The position numbers and the translations under genes were made by a program. 64,000 nt of DNA from Halalkalicoccus jeotgali B3 (lineage in GTDB: Archaea > Halobacteriota > Halobacteria > Halobacteriales > Halalkalicoccaceae): positions 2,680,468 to 2,744,467 of the forward strand of contig NC_014297.1 in the NCBI RefSeq assembly GCF_000196895.1, in the 5' to 3' direction. Below are positions 8,491 to 17,092 of the stretch, in pieces. The notes below the pieces were generated by a model that made no database searches, was not told where the DNA came from, and worked only from the letters and a program-made list of their open reading frames with translations. Numbering within the stretch: the first letter of the stretch is position 1; each line of letters begins with the position of its first letter.

Positions 8491-8860
8491 GTCATATATC
8501 AGTAGTTAAATTACTTATATATTCCGACAATTTAGTTATGACGTTCTCGTTACCCTATCGTGGTAGATAGTCGTTACTTTCGAACGCCACACCACCCCTC
8601 GTCGGGAGCCGTCAATCGCCGAAACGGCTTCGAGGGGCGCTGTGTAGATAATTCATCTATAGTAGCTCGGAATAAATAACCACCTCATCTTTGGAATCTC
8701 TCCCAAACACCTTTTAATTTCTATATTAATTCACAAAGCTTATTATATGACGACATCTCGATACGCCTACCCCTACCCGAAGGACGGTCCGAGTATCTCC
8801 CAATCGGTGGCCCATGTGGGTCCGACCGGGTGAGAAAGGGTTGTCGACCAAAAACGAAAC
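8491..8860. promoter_or_regulatory. S-layer gene upstream region with structured leader
   Basis: 370 bp AT-rich region. TATA-like sequences (TTTTAATTT at about 8712 and CTATATTAATT at about 8721) should start the S-layer transcript near 8745-8750, giving a leader of roughly 110 nt. Within it, CGGTGGCCC (8805-8813), a 4-nt loop ATGT and GGGTCCGACCG (8818-8828) form a strong hairpin. A 28-codon open frame (8747-8833, starting MTTSRYAYPYPKDG) occupies almost the whole leader. Long, structured csg leaders are known in haloarchaea; the peptide is unproven. The left half (8491-8700) shows no gene. Confidence 0.5.
8747..8833 (+). CDS. Possible 28-aa leader ORF ahead of the S-layer gene
   Basis: ATG at 8747 lies about 25 nt after TATA-like CTATATTAATT, where a leaderless start would fall, and opens 28 codons ending at TGA 8831-8833, 27 nt before the S-layer start. 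The peptide is rich in Tyr and Pro at its N terminus (RYAYPYP). It may be a translated leader, or a chance frame inside a structured 5' UTR. There is no homology evidence; low confidence. Confidence 0.2.
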   Translation: MTTSRYAYPYPKDGPSISQSVAHVGPTG

Positions 8861-11800
8861 ATGAAACAAGAACACACACTACGCGAAAAGGGACAAGCGC
8901 TGTTCCTTGCCGCCCTGATGGTCCTCTCCGTGTTCGCCATGTCCGCTGCGTTTGCGGGCTCGGCGGCTGCGGCAGCGACCGATGTCAGTCTCACATCGTC
9001 GTCTGTTGACGCTGGCGACGGAAGTGCAACGACTGGCATTACTGTAACGGCAGATGAATCCTACACGAACTATGCGTACGCCATTGTAGACCAGAACGGT
9101 GACGTGGTTGCGAGCGACGACACCGTCCTTGAAACTGCTGGTAACAGCCACACCTTCTCAGATGTTGCTGTTGATGGCTTAGAGGCAGGCGAGTACTCAG
9201 TCGTCGCTGAAGCCAGCGCCGACGCTGCTGCGGCCACGACGGGCCAGAGTGTTGGTGACTTCGGCGACGGCAACGTCGAAGCTGCGTTGACAGTCAACCC
9301 TGAAACGCACAGCCTTACTGTGAACGTCAACGAAGGTGACGGCACTACGATCAGCGATGCTGACGTTACCGTTTCCCAGGACGGTACCGAAATCGACTCC
9401 GCATCTAGCGACTCGGCCTCGTTTGACTTAGAAGACGGTACCTACACGGTGACCGTCGAGGATGAGAACTTCGTGAACACCCAGCAGGAGATCACGATCG
9501 ACGGTGCAGACGATACGCGTGAGATCGTTCTGGGTGAATACGGTGTCGATCAGGGAACTGCCTTCCAGGGTAGTGACGTGACCGCTACTGTTGCCGAGGG
9601 AGATACGGTTGAACTCCGCTCGGGCGACGCTGACGAGAACTCTTTCGTTAGCCAATTCAACAACGATGACGGTACGGTTACCATCGATACCAGCGATCTC
9701 GAAGGTGACTATGTCCTTCGTGTCAACGACGAAGACATAGAAAGCACCGAATTCGAAGTCGCCGAGCAGACGCTCGACGCACAGTGGAGTTCGGACAGCG
9801 TCGTCAGAGGCGACAGCGCTGACCTCGAACTCGACTCCAACCGCCAAGGTTACGATATCGAACTGACCTCCGAGGAACTCGATGCGACCGAGATCCAGAG
9901 CCTCTTCGGTGACGATGTTACCGTTAGTACCGACGAGGACGGTAACGACGTCGCTCAGGTTGAGGACATCTCCAGCAGCGAATCGCTGACGGCGAACTTC
10001 GCTGATGACGCCGATGTCGGTAACGTCAGTATCACGGCTTCGGCCACTGATACGACCGCCGAGGACAACGCGACCATCTCCGTCGAGGAGCAGGGCGATG
10101 CCGACATCTCCTTCGATTCCTCGACGTACTCCGAAGAAGCCGGTGACATCGTTGAGTTCACCGTTGAGATGGACAACACCGACAACGGTGTCGTGACCAT
10201 CGAAGAAGACGGCGGTAACTACTGGGCCGACCTCTACGTCGAACCCGCGGAGGGTGAGGACGAGGTGACGGTTCAGTTCAACACGTATCAGGCTGGACAC
10301 AGCGACGGTAGCGCGTTCTCCACGGAGAACGACGACGCGAACGTCGATGTCATCGACGAGCGATCTCTAGACGCAGGTGACGATACCTACCGTCTCCTCC
10401 CCGGTGACTTCGACATGGGTGTTCACCTGACTGGTGCACAGGACAGCGACAACGTTCCTCAGCTCGGTGACGCTGGGGATTACGAGGGGGACAACCCCGA
10501 GCGCGTTGACACTGACTCTCTCGACGAGGTCGGCGTTGCGACCCTCGTCCTGAACGACCGCTCGACGGGTGACGCCACGGTCGGCACCGCACCCGCTGAC
10601 GTTGATCTCGAGGACGTCGAGACGATCAACAACGAGACGACCGTCGCCGACGAGATCGCCAAAGACGACAAGGCCGTCGTGCAGTTCGACGCCTCGGGTG
10701 TCTTCGGCTATCTCAGCGAATGGACGAACGAAAACGGCATTCTTGACCTCAGCTCCCTTGAGGAGGATGAGAACCTGGATGTCGCACTGAACATCAACCA
10801 AACCAACCCCGCACAGTACGAGAGCGGTGAACGTCTCACCGGTGAGGACGTCACCATCGTGACTGACGCGGAGAACAACCGCATCTTCGCGGTCCTGGAC
10901 ACCTCGGAGAATAACATTGAGGCCGGAGACGAGTACGACGCGAGTCTCACCATCGACGGTGAGAACTACGTCAGCTCCTACTCCGACAGCGATGACAACG
11001 AGGTCTCCGACACGAGCTTCAGCGTGGTCGAGCGCAACATCGAGGTCACCGGTGACTTCGAGGGCGACGACGACGAGGAAGTTCTGCAGGTCGAGAACGG
11101 TGAGGAAGCCAACATCACCGGCGAGTCCAACGCCGCACCCGGTACGGACGTGCAGATCCGACTGCGCGCCACCGGTGACAACCCGTTCCTAGAGACCCAG
11201 ACCGCTGAAGTCGGCGAGGACGGCGACATCGACGCCTCCTTCGACCTCAGCGACTACGATGAAGGCCAGAACTTCACGGTCCGCATGACCGACGACAGCG
11301 GTGCTGAGGACGTGCAAGACGAGGTCAACGCGGTCCTCGTCGAGGACGTCGGCCAGCCCCACTCGGTGACGGTCACCGTCGAGGACGCTGACGGCAACGC
11401 GGTCTCCGGCGCCGACGTCTCGGTCGCCGACCAGACCGAGACCACCGACGACGACGGTCAAGTGACCTTCGAACTCTGGCACGGCGAGTACGACGTCACC
11501 GCCACCCACGATGGTGAGGAGACGACCGGTACCCTGACCATCAACGATGAAGACGACACCACCGACGAGGGCACGCTGGTCCTCGGCGAGGAGAACGAGA
11601 ACATCAACGACGGTGACGATCAGAACCAGGACGATAACAACAACGACGACCAGAATCAGGACGACAACAACAACGACGATCGGAACAACGACGACAACAA
11701 CAACGACGATCGGAACAACGACGACAACAACCAGGGCGGTTCCGACGACGGTAGCGACGGCGGGGACAGCTCCAACGACGGAGACGGCTCCGACGACGAT

Positions 11801-11893
11801 GGCGACAGCGAGGATCAGCCCGGCTTCGGCATCGCCGTGGCCCTGATCGCGCTGCTGGCAGCGGCCGGCATCGCCATGCGAAACCGCGCCTGA
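8861..11893 (+). CDS. csg: S-layer glycoprotein with PGF-CTERM anchor
   Basis: Major surface-layer protein, 1010 aa. Residues 1-39 form a Sec signal peptide starting MKQEHTLREKGQALFLAALM. The ectodomain is beta-rich, very acidic and has six N-glycosylation sequons (NVS, NAT, NET, NQT, NIT, NFT). A carboxypeptidase-regulatory-like module (VTVEDADGNAVSGADVSV) lies at about 825-890. The membrane-proximal linker is an Asn/Asp-rich tract built of 10-residue repeats, in place of the Thr-rich O-glycosylated linker of well-studied S-layers. It ends with PGFGIAVALIALLAAAGIAM and RNRA: a PGF-CTERM sorting signal (PGF at 987-989) for archaeosortase, whose gene follows. Codons in the first part are richer in A/T at third positions than neighbouring genes. 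Confidence 0.95.
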   Translation: MKQEHTLREKGQALFLAALMVLSVFAMSAAFAGSAAAAATDVSLTSSSVDAGDGSATTGITVTADESYTNYAYAIVDQNGDVVASDDTVLETAGNSHTFSDVAVDGLEAGEYSVVAEASADAAAATTGQSVGDFGDGNVEAALTVNPETHSLTVNVNEGDGTTISDADVTVSQDGTEIDSASSDSASFDLEDGTYTVTVEDENFVNTQQEITIDGADDTREIVLGEYGVDQGTAFQGSDVTATVAEGDTVELRSGDADENSFVSQFNNDDGTVTIDTSDLEGDYVLRVNDEDIESTEFEVAEQTLDAQWSSDSVVRGDSADLELDSNRQGYDIELTSEELDATEIQSLFGDDVTVSTDEDGNDVAQVEDISSSESLTANFADDADVGNVSITASATDTTAEDNATISVEEQGDADISFDSSTYSEEAGDIVEFTVEMDNTDNGVVTIEEDGGNYWADLYVEPAEGEDEVTVQFNTYQAGHSDGSAFSTENDDANVDVIDERSLDAGDDTYRLLPGDFDMGVHLTGAQDSDNVPQLGDAGDYEGDNPERVDTDSLDEVGVATLVLNDRSTGDATVGTAPADVDLEDVETINNETTVADEIAKDDKAVVQFDASGVFGYLSEWTNENGILDLSSLEEDENLDVALNINQTNPAQYESGERLTGEDVTIVTDAENNRIFAVLDTSENNIEAGDEYDASLTIDGENYVSSYSDSDDNEVSDTSFSVVERNIEVTGDFEGDDDEEVLQVENGEEANITGESNAAPGTDVQIRLRATGDNPFLETQTAEVGEDGDIDASFDLSDYDEGQNFTVRMTDDSGAEDVQDEVNAVLVEDVGQPHSVTVTVEDADGNAVSGADVSVADQTETTDDDGQVTFELWHGEYDVTATHDGEETTGTLTINDEDDTTDEGTLVLGEENENINDGDDQNQDDNNNDDQNQDDNNNDDRNNDDNNNDDRNNDDNNQGGSDDGSDGGDSSNDGDGSDDDGDSEDQPGFGIAVALIALLAAAGIAMRNRA
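11612..11731 (+). repeat. Four 30-bp tandem repeats in the S-layer linker
   Basis: Four consecutive 30-bp units encode GDDQNQDDNN, NDDQNQDDNN, NDDRNNDDNN and NDDRNNDDNN. The last two are identical at DNA level (11671-11700 repeated at 11701-11730), so the tract is a recent in-frame expansion and probably varies in copy number between strains. Confidence 0.9.
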
Positions 11894-11945
11894 ACACCGA
11901 CGACCGACCGGATTCCCTGTCCGGTCCCCGCTGACGCACTCCACC

Positions 11946-11951
11946 TTTTTT
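11946..11951 (+). terminator. T6 terminator after the S-layer gene
   Basis: A run of six T, preceded by GC-rich sequence, 52 nt after the S-layer stop. Oligo-T tracts terminate archaeal transcription, so the abundant S-layer message would end before artA. Confidence 0.5.
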
Positions 11952-12009
11952 CGAGCGCTACCCGGAAAGCGGCGCCGCTATTTCAAATTACGGCGGAGAA
12001 CCCAACAGA

Positions 12010-12018
12010 CATATTATG
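12010..12018 (+). promoter_or_regulatory. artA TATA element
   Basis: CATATTATG sits with its centre about 26 nt before the artA ATG at 12040, predicting an essentially leaderless transcript separate from the S-layer message. Confidence 0.45.
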
Positions 12019-12039
12019 TAAGCGACCCACGGGTCGGAT

Positions 12040-12936
12040 ATGCTCCCCGACCTGACACCGATAACCGACACCCTCGTCTGGATCGTCATGGGCGGGTTCG
12101 TCGCGGGGATCGCAGTCGACCGGCGCGACCGCCCGAGCGCGCGGTCGGTCACGGCCCTCGCATGGGCCGGGTTCGCGCTGTTCTGGCTGTTGATGGTCCC
12201 GTTTTTCGTCTTCGAGCACCGCAGCATCGTCGAGGCGGTCCTCGCGGCGGTCGCCGTCCCGGCCTGTGGCTACGTCGCCTACCGACTCCACGGGGGGCGG
12301 GATTCGCTGTTGATCCTCTCGCGGGCGGTCGGCGTCATGGGGCTGATCTACCTCCCCTTCGGCGCGATCCCGCTCTTTCACGACACGCTCATCGAGATCG
12401 TCGCGAACCAGACCCACGCCGGCCTCCAGTTGCTCGGATCGACGCCCGCCTTCGAGACCGACGAGGCGGGCCTGCGAAACACCTTCGCGTTCACCCTCGA
12501 TTCGGGCCGGGAGTACTCGACGCGGATCGTCTTCGCCTGTACGGGCATCGGCAGCATGGCCATCTTCGGCGGGCTGATCGCGGCGGTTCGAGCCCCCATC
12601 GAGCGCCGCCTCGCCGCGCTCGTGGTCGCGGTCTCGACCATCTGGGTGCTCAACATCGGACGCAACGTCTTCATCGCCTACTCGATCGGCCACCAGCTGT
12701 TCGACCAGGCGGCGCTCGCCGGTCCCGTGATGTGGCTGTTCGGGGTCGAGGACCCGATCCGGGTGTCGTTTTTCGTCGCCGACCGGATCCTCTCACAGGG
12801 GCTTGCGGTGGTCGCGTTGCTGGCTATCGCGTGGGTCGTCGTGAAGGTGCTTCCCGAACTGTACGTGATCGTCGAGGACCTGGTCTACCTCGTTACCGGC
12901 GAGGAGTACGACCTCGCTCGTGGGCGCGGGCGATGA
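12040..12936 (+). CDS. artA: Archaeosortase A
   Basis: Membrane protease/transpeptidase of the exosortase/archaeosortase family that processes PGF-CTERM proteins and couples their C terminus to a lipid. 298 aa with about eight hydrophobic helices. The catalytic cysteine is C167 in FACTGIGSMAIFGG, with conserved arginines at R207 (LNIGRNVFIAYS) and R248 (ADRIL), matching the Cys/Arg active site defined for Haloferax ArtA. It lies directly downstream of an S-layer gene with a PGF-CTERM tail, its expected substrate; another substrate candidate is at 59153-60712. It overlaps the next gene by four bases (ATGA). Confidence 0.93.
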   Translation: MLPDLTPITDTLVWIVMGGFVAGIAVDRRDRPSARSVTALAWAGFALFWLLMVPFFVFEHRSIVEAVLAAVAVPACGYVAYRLHGGRDSLLILSRAVGVMGLIYLPFGAIPLFHDTLIEIVANQTHAGLQLLGSTPAFETDEAGLRNTFAFTLDSGREYSTRIVFACTGIGSMAIFGGLIAAVRAPIERRLAALVVAVSTIWVLNIGRNVFIAYSIGHQLFDQAALAGPVMWLFGVEDPIRVSFFVADRILSQGLAVVALLAIAWVVVKVLPELYVIVEDLVYLVTGEEYDLARGRGR

Positions 12937-13895
12937 CCCGGGACCGGATCAGCCGACGCCGGGTGCTTGGGGCGCTCGGCGTCGGCGGCCTCGGGCTCGG
13001 GTCGGCGAAGGCGATCGACAACGTCGTCCTCGGCTACGGCGTGGGCGGCGGGACGAACCTCCGGGAACAGGACCTCGACCCGCTGCTCGCCGAGAACCGC
13101 CAGTTCGGGGGTCGGATCGAGGACGGCGGGACGACATACCACGTCGACGAAGACGGGCTGTGGATCGAACGGGACGACGACCGGCGGCGCCATCCCTTCG
13201 ACGAACGCCCCGGCGACCTCGCGGGGGACGCGCTGGCGCTGTTTCGCGACGCCGCAACACTGGTTGCCGAGACGACCTACGAGTACCACACCATGGCGGA
13301 GTTTTTCGAGCGGCTCGGCGAGGCGACCCCACGCCCGCTTGCGACGGCGGCCCTTCGCGGGAGCGTCTCGAACCCGGTTGCGCCCGCGGTCGTCGAACGG
13401 TTCTGTGGCGTCTCGCCGGCGAACGGTGCAAAGCTCCTCGAAGGGCTCAAGGAGGGCTTTCGCGAATACGGCCACTACGATATCCCCCGGTACGTCGCGG
13501 GCTCCGTCGAGGACAACATCGTCATCGGCAGGGTCGATCTGCGTGCGCCCTTCGAGGGACCGACCGACATCGAGACGCTCATCGAAGACGGCTCGACCGG
13601 TCTGTTCTGTTACGAACTGAGCGACCGGGCGATCGAGGCGATCCACTCGGTGGCCGCGACCGACCAGCGCCCGCCGCTTGCGGCTTTCTGGGTGCGCGAC
13701 CGGCGCCACAAGCACGTCTACAACGGACTGGCGAGCGTGGTGCGCGATGACGGGCGGCTACGCGTGCCCGTGACCTTCCTCGATTACACCCACTCGACGC
13801 TGTACGACGACCTGCGGGCGAAGTGGGTCGTGGGCGAGGGACTCGACGCCTACGGGCGCAGACACCGCGCCGACGAGATCTACTGGAGCGTGTGA
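12933..13895 (+). CDS. Tat-exported protein of unknown function, translationally coupled to artA
   Basis: 320 aa. The N terminus RDRISRRRVLGALGVGG is a twin-arginine signal (SRRRVLG) with a short hydrophobic stretch, so the folded protein should be exported. The rest has no membrane segment and is rich in charged residues; visible blocks are a mixed beta region (HVDEDGLWIERDDD), a helical middle, and DNIVIGRVDLRAPFEGPTDI. I recognise no catalytic motif. Its ATG overlaps the artA stop (ATGA), implying co-translation and a role connected with the cell surface, perhaps maturation or anchoring. That role is inference from position only. Confidence 0.75.
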   Translation: MTRDRISRRRVLGALGVGGLGLGSAKAIDNVVLGYGVGGGTNLREQDLDPLLAENRQFGGRIEDGGTTYHVDEDGLWIERDDDRRRHPFDERPGDLAGDALALFRDAATLVAETTYEYHTMAEFFERLGEATPRPLATAALRGSVSNPVAPAVVERFCGVSPANGAKLLEGLKEGFREYGHYDIPRYVAGSVEDNIVIGRVDLRAPFEGPTDIETLIEDGSTGLFCYELSDRAIEAIHSVAATDQRPPLAAFWVRDRRHKHVYNGLASVVRDDGRLRVPVTFLDYTHSTLYDDLRAKWVVGEGLDAYGRRHRADEIYWSV

Positions 13896-13919
13896 GCAAC
13901 CGACGGCTCACGACTACAA

Positions 13920-14621
13920 CTACAACTGCAGCCAACCGGTCGTCATCCCGCTATCGCGCAGGTACCAGCGCTGATAGAGGGTGTCCCCGCGCAGGCAGAG
14001 TTCGATCACCGCGTCGAACAGCGGTTCGAGCAGCGCGACCGTCCGGTTCGAGCGCTCGGTCGTGAGGTGGTAGTGGGCCATCCCGTCGACCGAGCGAACG
14101 CGATGGGTCAGCAGGTGTAAGAACCGAAAGAGCGATTCGGGGTCGTACTCCGAAACCAGGGGTGTAAGTGAGTCGAAACAGAGCCTGAGTTCCGCCGCCG
14201 AGAGCCCGCTGCTTGTCGCCTCGAACTCCGTGATGGCCTCCGAGATCGCGAGTCCGAGCGATCCGAGTCCCTCCTCGACGGACCGTTCGGGGACCGACTC
14301 GGGGAACGGAGACGACGAGTCCGAGGAGACGCTGCGGCTGGTCGCCTCGTATCGGACGACCGAACAGCGCGAGGGGTCCTCACAGCCGGCCGACAGACGG
14401 GTCGGGTCGGGCCCACAGGGGTCCGCACGGACGAACAGGCGGCGACGCGCCTGCGCGGAGGTCTCGCCGAGGAACTGTCGACAGGCCGCCTCGTGGGCGT
14501 CAGGCATCCGCGAACCGACGACGAGGAGGTTCGAACCGTGCTGTTTGAGCGCGTCGAGTTCCTGAACGAGCGCCGTCGTCTCCTCGTATGCCGATCCATC
14601 GGCGCCGTGCTCTCGTGGCAT
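13920..14621 (-). CDS. Haloarchaeal RecA-like (DUF7504-type) protein
   Basis: 233 aa. The segment GSNLLVVGSRMPDAHEAACR near the N terminus resembles haloarchaeal proteins derived from the RecA/KaiC ATPase fold in which the Walker A lysine is lost; no GKT/GKS P-loop is present here, so ATP binding is doubtful. The C-terminal half (LRLCFDSLTPLVSEYDPESL, LTHRVRSVDGMAHYHL) matches the same group. Such genes usually neighbour sensory or regulatory genes. It is divergently oriented to the CHAT gene at 14855 (233 bp shared upstream region) and converges on the Tat gene. The DUF label is from memory; function unknown. Confidence 0.55.
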   Translation of the reverse strand: MPREHGADGSAYEETTALVQELDALKQHGSNLLVVGSRMPDAHEAACRQFLGETSAQARRRLFVRADPCGPDPTRLSAGCEDPSRCSVVRYEATSRSVSSDSSSPFPESVPERSVEEGLGSLGLAISEAITEFEATSSGLSAAELRLCFDSLTPLVSEYDPESLFRFLHLLTHRVRSVDGMAHYHLTTERSNRTVALLEPLFDAVIELCLRGDTLYQRWYLRDSGMTTGWLQL

Positions 14622-14854
14622 CCTCTCGGCGTAGTTTCAATGGATTAAAATATAAACGTTGCGCCTTTTCCTGCATCCGGCGAGCGGAACTGTCGTGATC
14701 ACCGGACTCGGGCGCTCAAAGCGGGCGTTCGACTGGAAGCGGTTCGCGTCGGCCCGAGGGTTCGTCCGGGTAGCGAGAACCGGGCGGAGGGGAGGATGTC
14801 GGAAAACGGTCGATAGACTTTTGTTCGATATCGCTGATATTACACCGTGACGCG

Positions 14855-16957
14855 ATGAGCCGATCGGCTTCGAGTGAACAGTCAGCGGCGATCCGCTTCG
14901 AGTACGACGACGGAACGCTCGGCGTCGTCGATACGGTCGAGCGACGGCGGTATTCCCTCTCGCTGGCAGGGTCGAACCGACCGACGCGGACCGATGGGGC
15001 GACGTTCCGATTCCCCGTTGACAGCGCCGTCACCGTCGATACGGAGGCGATCGTGCTCCCGACGGGGATCACGGTCTACGTCCGCGACGTCGAGGGTCGG
15101 ATGCTGGCGGAGACCCGCCACACCGCCCAGCAGTCGTTCCCGGAGGGTAGTTACAGCCTCGAGTTGTGCGCGCCGATGAAGATCTACGTTCGGGTCGAGG
15201 GTCCGTTCGAGATCGGTTCGGACGCCGAGCGAACGACGATCAGCCTCCCGGAGCGCACGACGGTGTCGATCGGCGCGCGATCGAAACACGACCGACCGGC
15301 GGCGACGGTCACGACGACGGACGACCCCGAGGACGTCATGGCGGCGATCTCGACGTTCGGGTCGGCGCTGAAGACGACCAGTCCCGAGCGGTCGTATCCG
15401 ACCCTCCGGGGCCACCCTCCGACGCTCGAACGCGGATCGACGCTCTCGATCCCGGACGGCCTCACCCCACCGGAAACGGGGATCACGATCGAGGTACCGG
15501 CGACGCTGCGCCACGCGTACGTGGTCGCCCCGCTGGCGTACTACCTCGGTGCGACCGTCGAACCCGGCGACCGCCCGCTGATCCGCACCGACTCGGGGTT
15601 CGTCCACCCGATGGGAACCGACGGGACGTTCGAATCGGCCGTCGAACGGACGTTGAAGCAGTCGTTCTTGCTCGATTGTGTGACGCGAACCGAGGGGCTG
15701 TACCCGATCGACCTCCACGAGCGTCGGGCGATCGAGCCCCACGTCGATCTCGATTTCGCGACGCTGTACGACCGGCCCATCGGCGATCGGCTGGAGGCGT
15801 ATCTGTCAGTCCCGTACCCGACGATCGAACCACATCTCCCGGAGTGGAAACTCACCTCCCACGTCGCGCCGTTTCCCGCAAGCATCGAGATGCTGCCGTT
15901 TCTGGTCGACGACCTCGCGGTGATCCGGACGCCCGACGTCCGCCGACCCGCACCGACCCGGTCGGAGACGACCGCGATCGAGGGTTTTCTCCGGAATTCG
16001 ACGCCACAGAACACCCGGAAAGCGACCGCCGCGGCGAGCGCCGCGCCGGAGTCGTACGTCGAACCGAGACGAACCGAATCGCTCGAACACGCCTGGGTCG
16101 GCGACGAGACGCCGATGGGTGCGAGCAAGGCGACGCCACAGGCCTACCGCAACCGTCTCGCACGCGAGCAGTCGGGCGGCGATATCTCGATCGCCGTCGT
16201 CTGTAACGACCCGCAGATGGACGAGGAGCGCGACCTCGTCGACGACGTTTACGGATCGCGCGAGGAACTGCCCTTCGAGGTGGCCATCCACAGGGACCTC
16301 ACCCGCGAGGAGCTCTCTACCGTCCTCGAAACCGACGTCGACTTCCTCCACTACGTCGGCCACATCGAACCGGACGGCTTCGAGTGTTCGGACGGGCGAC
16401 TCGACGCGAGAAGCCTCGAAACCGTCGGGGTCGACGCGTTCTTGCTGAACGGCTGTCGGTCCTACGATCAGGGAATGGCCCTGATCGACGGCGGTGCTAT
16501 CGGCGGGATCGTCACACTGACCGACGTGATCAACACCGGCGCGGTCACGATCGGGTCGGCGCTGGCGCGCCTGCTTAACAACGGCTTTCCGCTTCGTGCC
16601 GCCCTCGAAGTCGCCAAGGACGAGGACGTCGCCGGCGAGCAGTACATTGTCGTCGGGGACGGCGGGATGTCGGTGACACAGGCGGAGGGCGGTGTCGCCC
16701 TCCTGTGTACGGTTGAGAAGAGCGGAGACGGGTACGACGTGAAGCTGAAGACATACCCGACGAACGTGGAAGGAATGGGTAGTATCGTGTATCCGACGAT
16801 CGGCCAAAACAGGGAACACTACATCAACTCCGGCAGCCTGCGGGAGTTCGAGTGCACTACGGACGAACTACAGGATTTCTTTGTGGATTCACGATTGCCG
16901 ATCCGAGTTGGCGGCGATCTTTACTGGAGCGATCAGGTTTCGATCGAGGACTTCTAA
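14855..16957 (+). CDS. CHAT-domain (caspase-like) protein
   Basis: 700 aa cytosolic protein. The C-terminal part (about 443-600) is a CHAT domain: DFLHYVGHIEPDGF contains the catalytic-type His (H503) and VDAFLLNGCRSYDQG the Cys (C534), followed by GGAIGGIVTLTDV. CHAT proteins are clan CD cysteine proteases related to caspases and separase; several act in bacterial immunity (for example the type III-E CRISPR protease). The N-terminal about 360 residues are beta-rich and unlike any family I recognise, perhaps a sensor; no TPR repeats are visible, unlike classic CHAT proteins. Its stop abuts the stop of a 44-aa hydrophobic gene on the other strand. Both catalytic residues are present, so activity is plausible. 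Confidence 0.75.
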   Translation: MSRSASSEQSAAIRFEYDDGTLGVVDTVERRRYSLSLAGSNRPTRTDGATFRFPVDSAVTVDTEAIVLPTGITVYVRDVEGRMLAETRHTAQQSFPEGSYSLELCAPMKIYVRVEGPFEIGSDAERTTISLPERTTVSIGARSKHDRPAATVTTTDDPEDVMAAISTFGSALKTTSPERSYPTLRGHPPTLERGSTLSIPDGLTPPETGITIEVPATLRHAYVVAPLAYYLGATVEPGDRPLIRTDSGFVHPMGTDGTFESAVERTLKQSFLLDCVTRTEGLYPIDLHERRAIEPHVDLDFATLYDRPIGDRLEAYLSVPYPTIEPHLPEWKLTSHVAPFPASIEMLPFLVDDLAVIRTPDVRRPAPTRSETTAIEGFLRNSTPQNTRKATAAASAAPESYVEPRRTESLEHAWVGDETPMGASKATPQAYRNRLAREQSGGDISIAVVCNDPQMDEERDLVDDVYGSREELPFEVAIHRDLTREELSTVLETDVDFLHYVGHIEPDGFECSDGRLDARSLETVGVDAFLLNGCRSYDQGMALIDGGAIGGIVTLTDVINTGAVTIGSALARLLNNGFPLRAALEVAKDEDVAGEQYIVVGDGGMSVTQAEGGVALLCTVEKSGDGYDVKLKTYPTNVEGMGSIVYPTIGQNREHYINSGSLREFECTTDELQDFFVDSRLPIRVGGDLYWSDQVSIEDF

Positions 16958-17092
16958 TCAGGGCCCTGCGGTAACGTAGGCCCCGCCCGCTGCCGCGTTC
17001 CCGGCCTGCGTCAGCAACAGCAGGAGGGTAAACAGGACACCGGTCATTCGTGGGTGGTTCGCCAGGTACGTTTTGAGGTTGTCTTCCGACAT
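16958..17092 (-). CDS. 44-aa single-helix membrane peptide next to the CHAT gene
   Basis: The frame from ATG 17092 encodes a peptide starting MSEDNLKTYLANHPRM, followed by a hydrophobic run TGVLFTLLLLLTQAG and a small-residue tail NAAAGGAYVTAGP. This is one membrane helix or an uncleaved or cleavable signal peptide (AGNAAAGG). Very similar short hydrophobic proteins occur across haloarchaea (possibly the group catalogued as DUF7503; from memory). Its stop codon directly abuts the stop of the CHAT gene, so the two transcripts converge with no spacer. It could be a membrane effector, a signal peptide-like regulator or a CHAT substrate; none is shown. Confidence 0.6.
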   Translation of the reverse strand: MSEDNLKTYLANHPRMTGVLFTLLLLLTQAGNAAAGGAYVTAGP

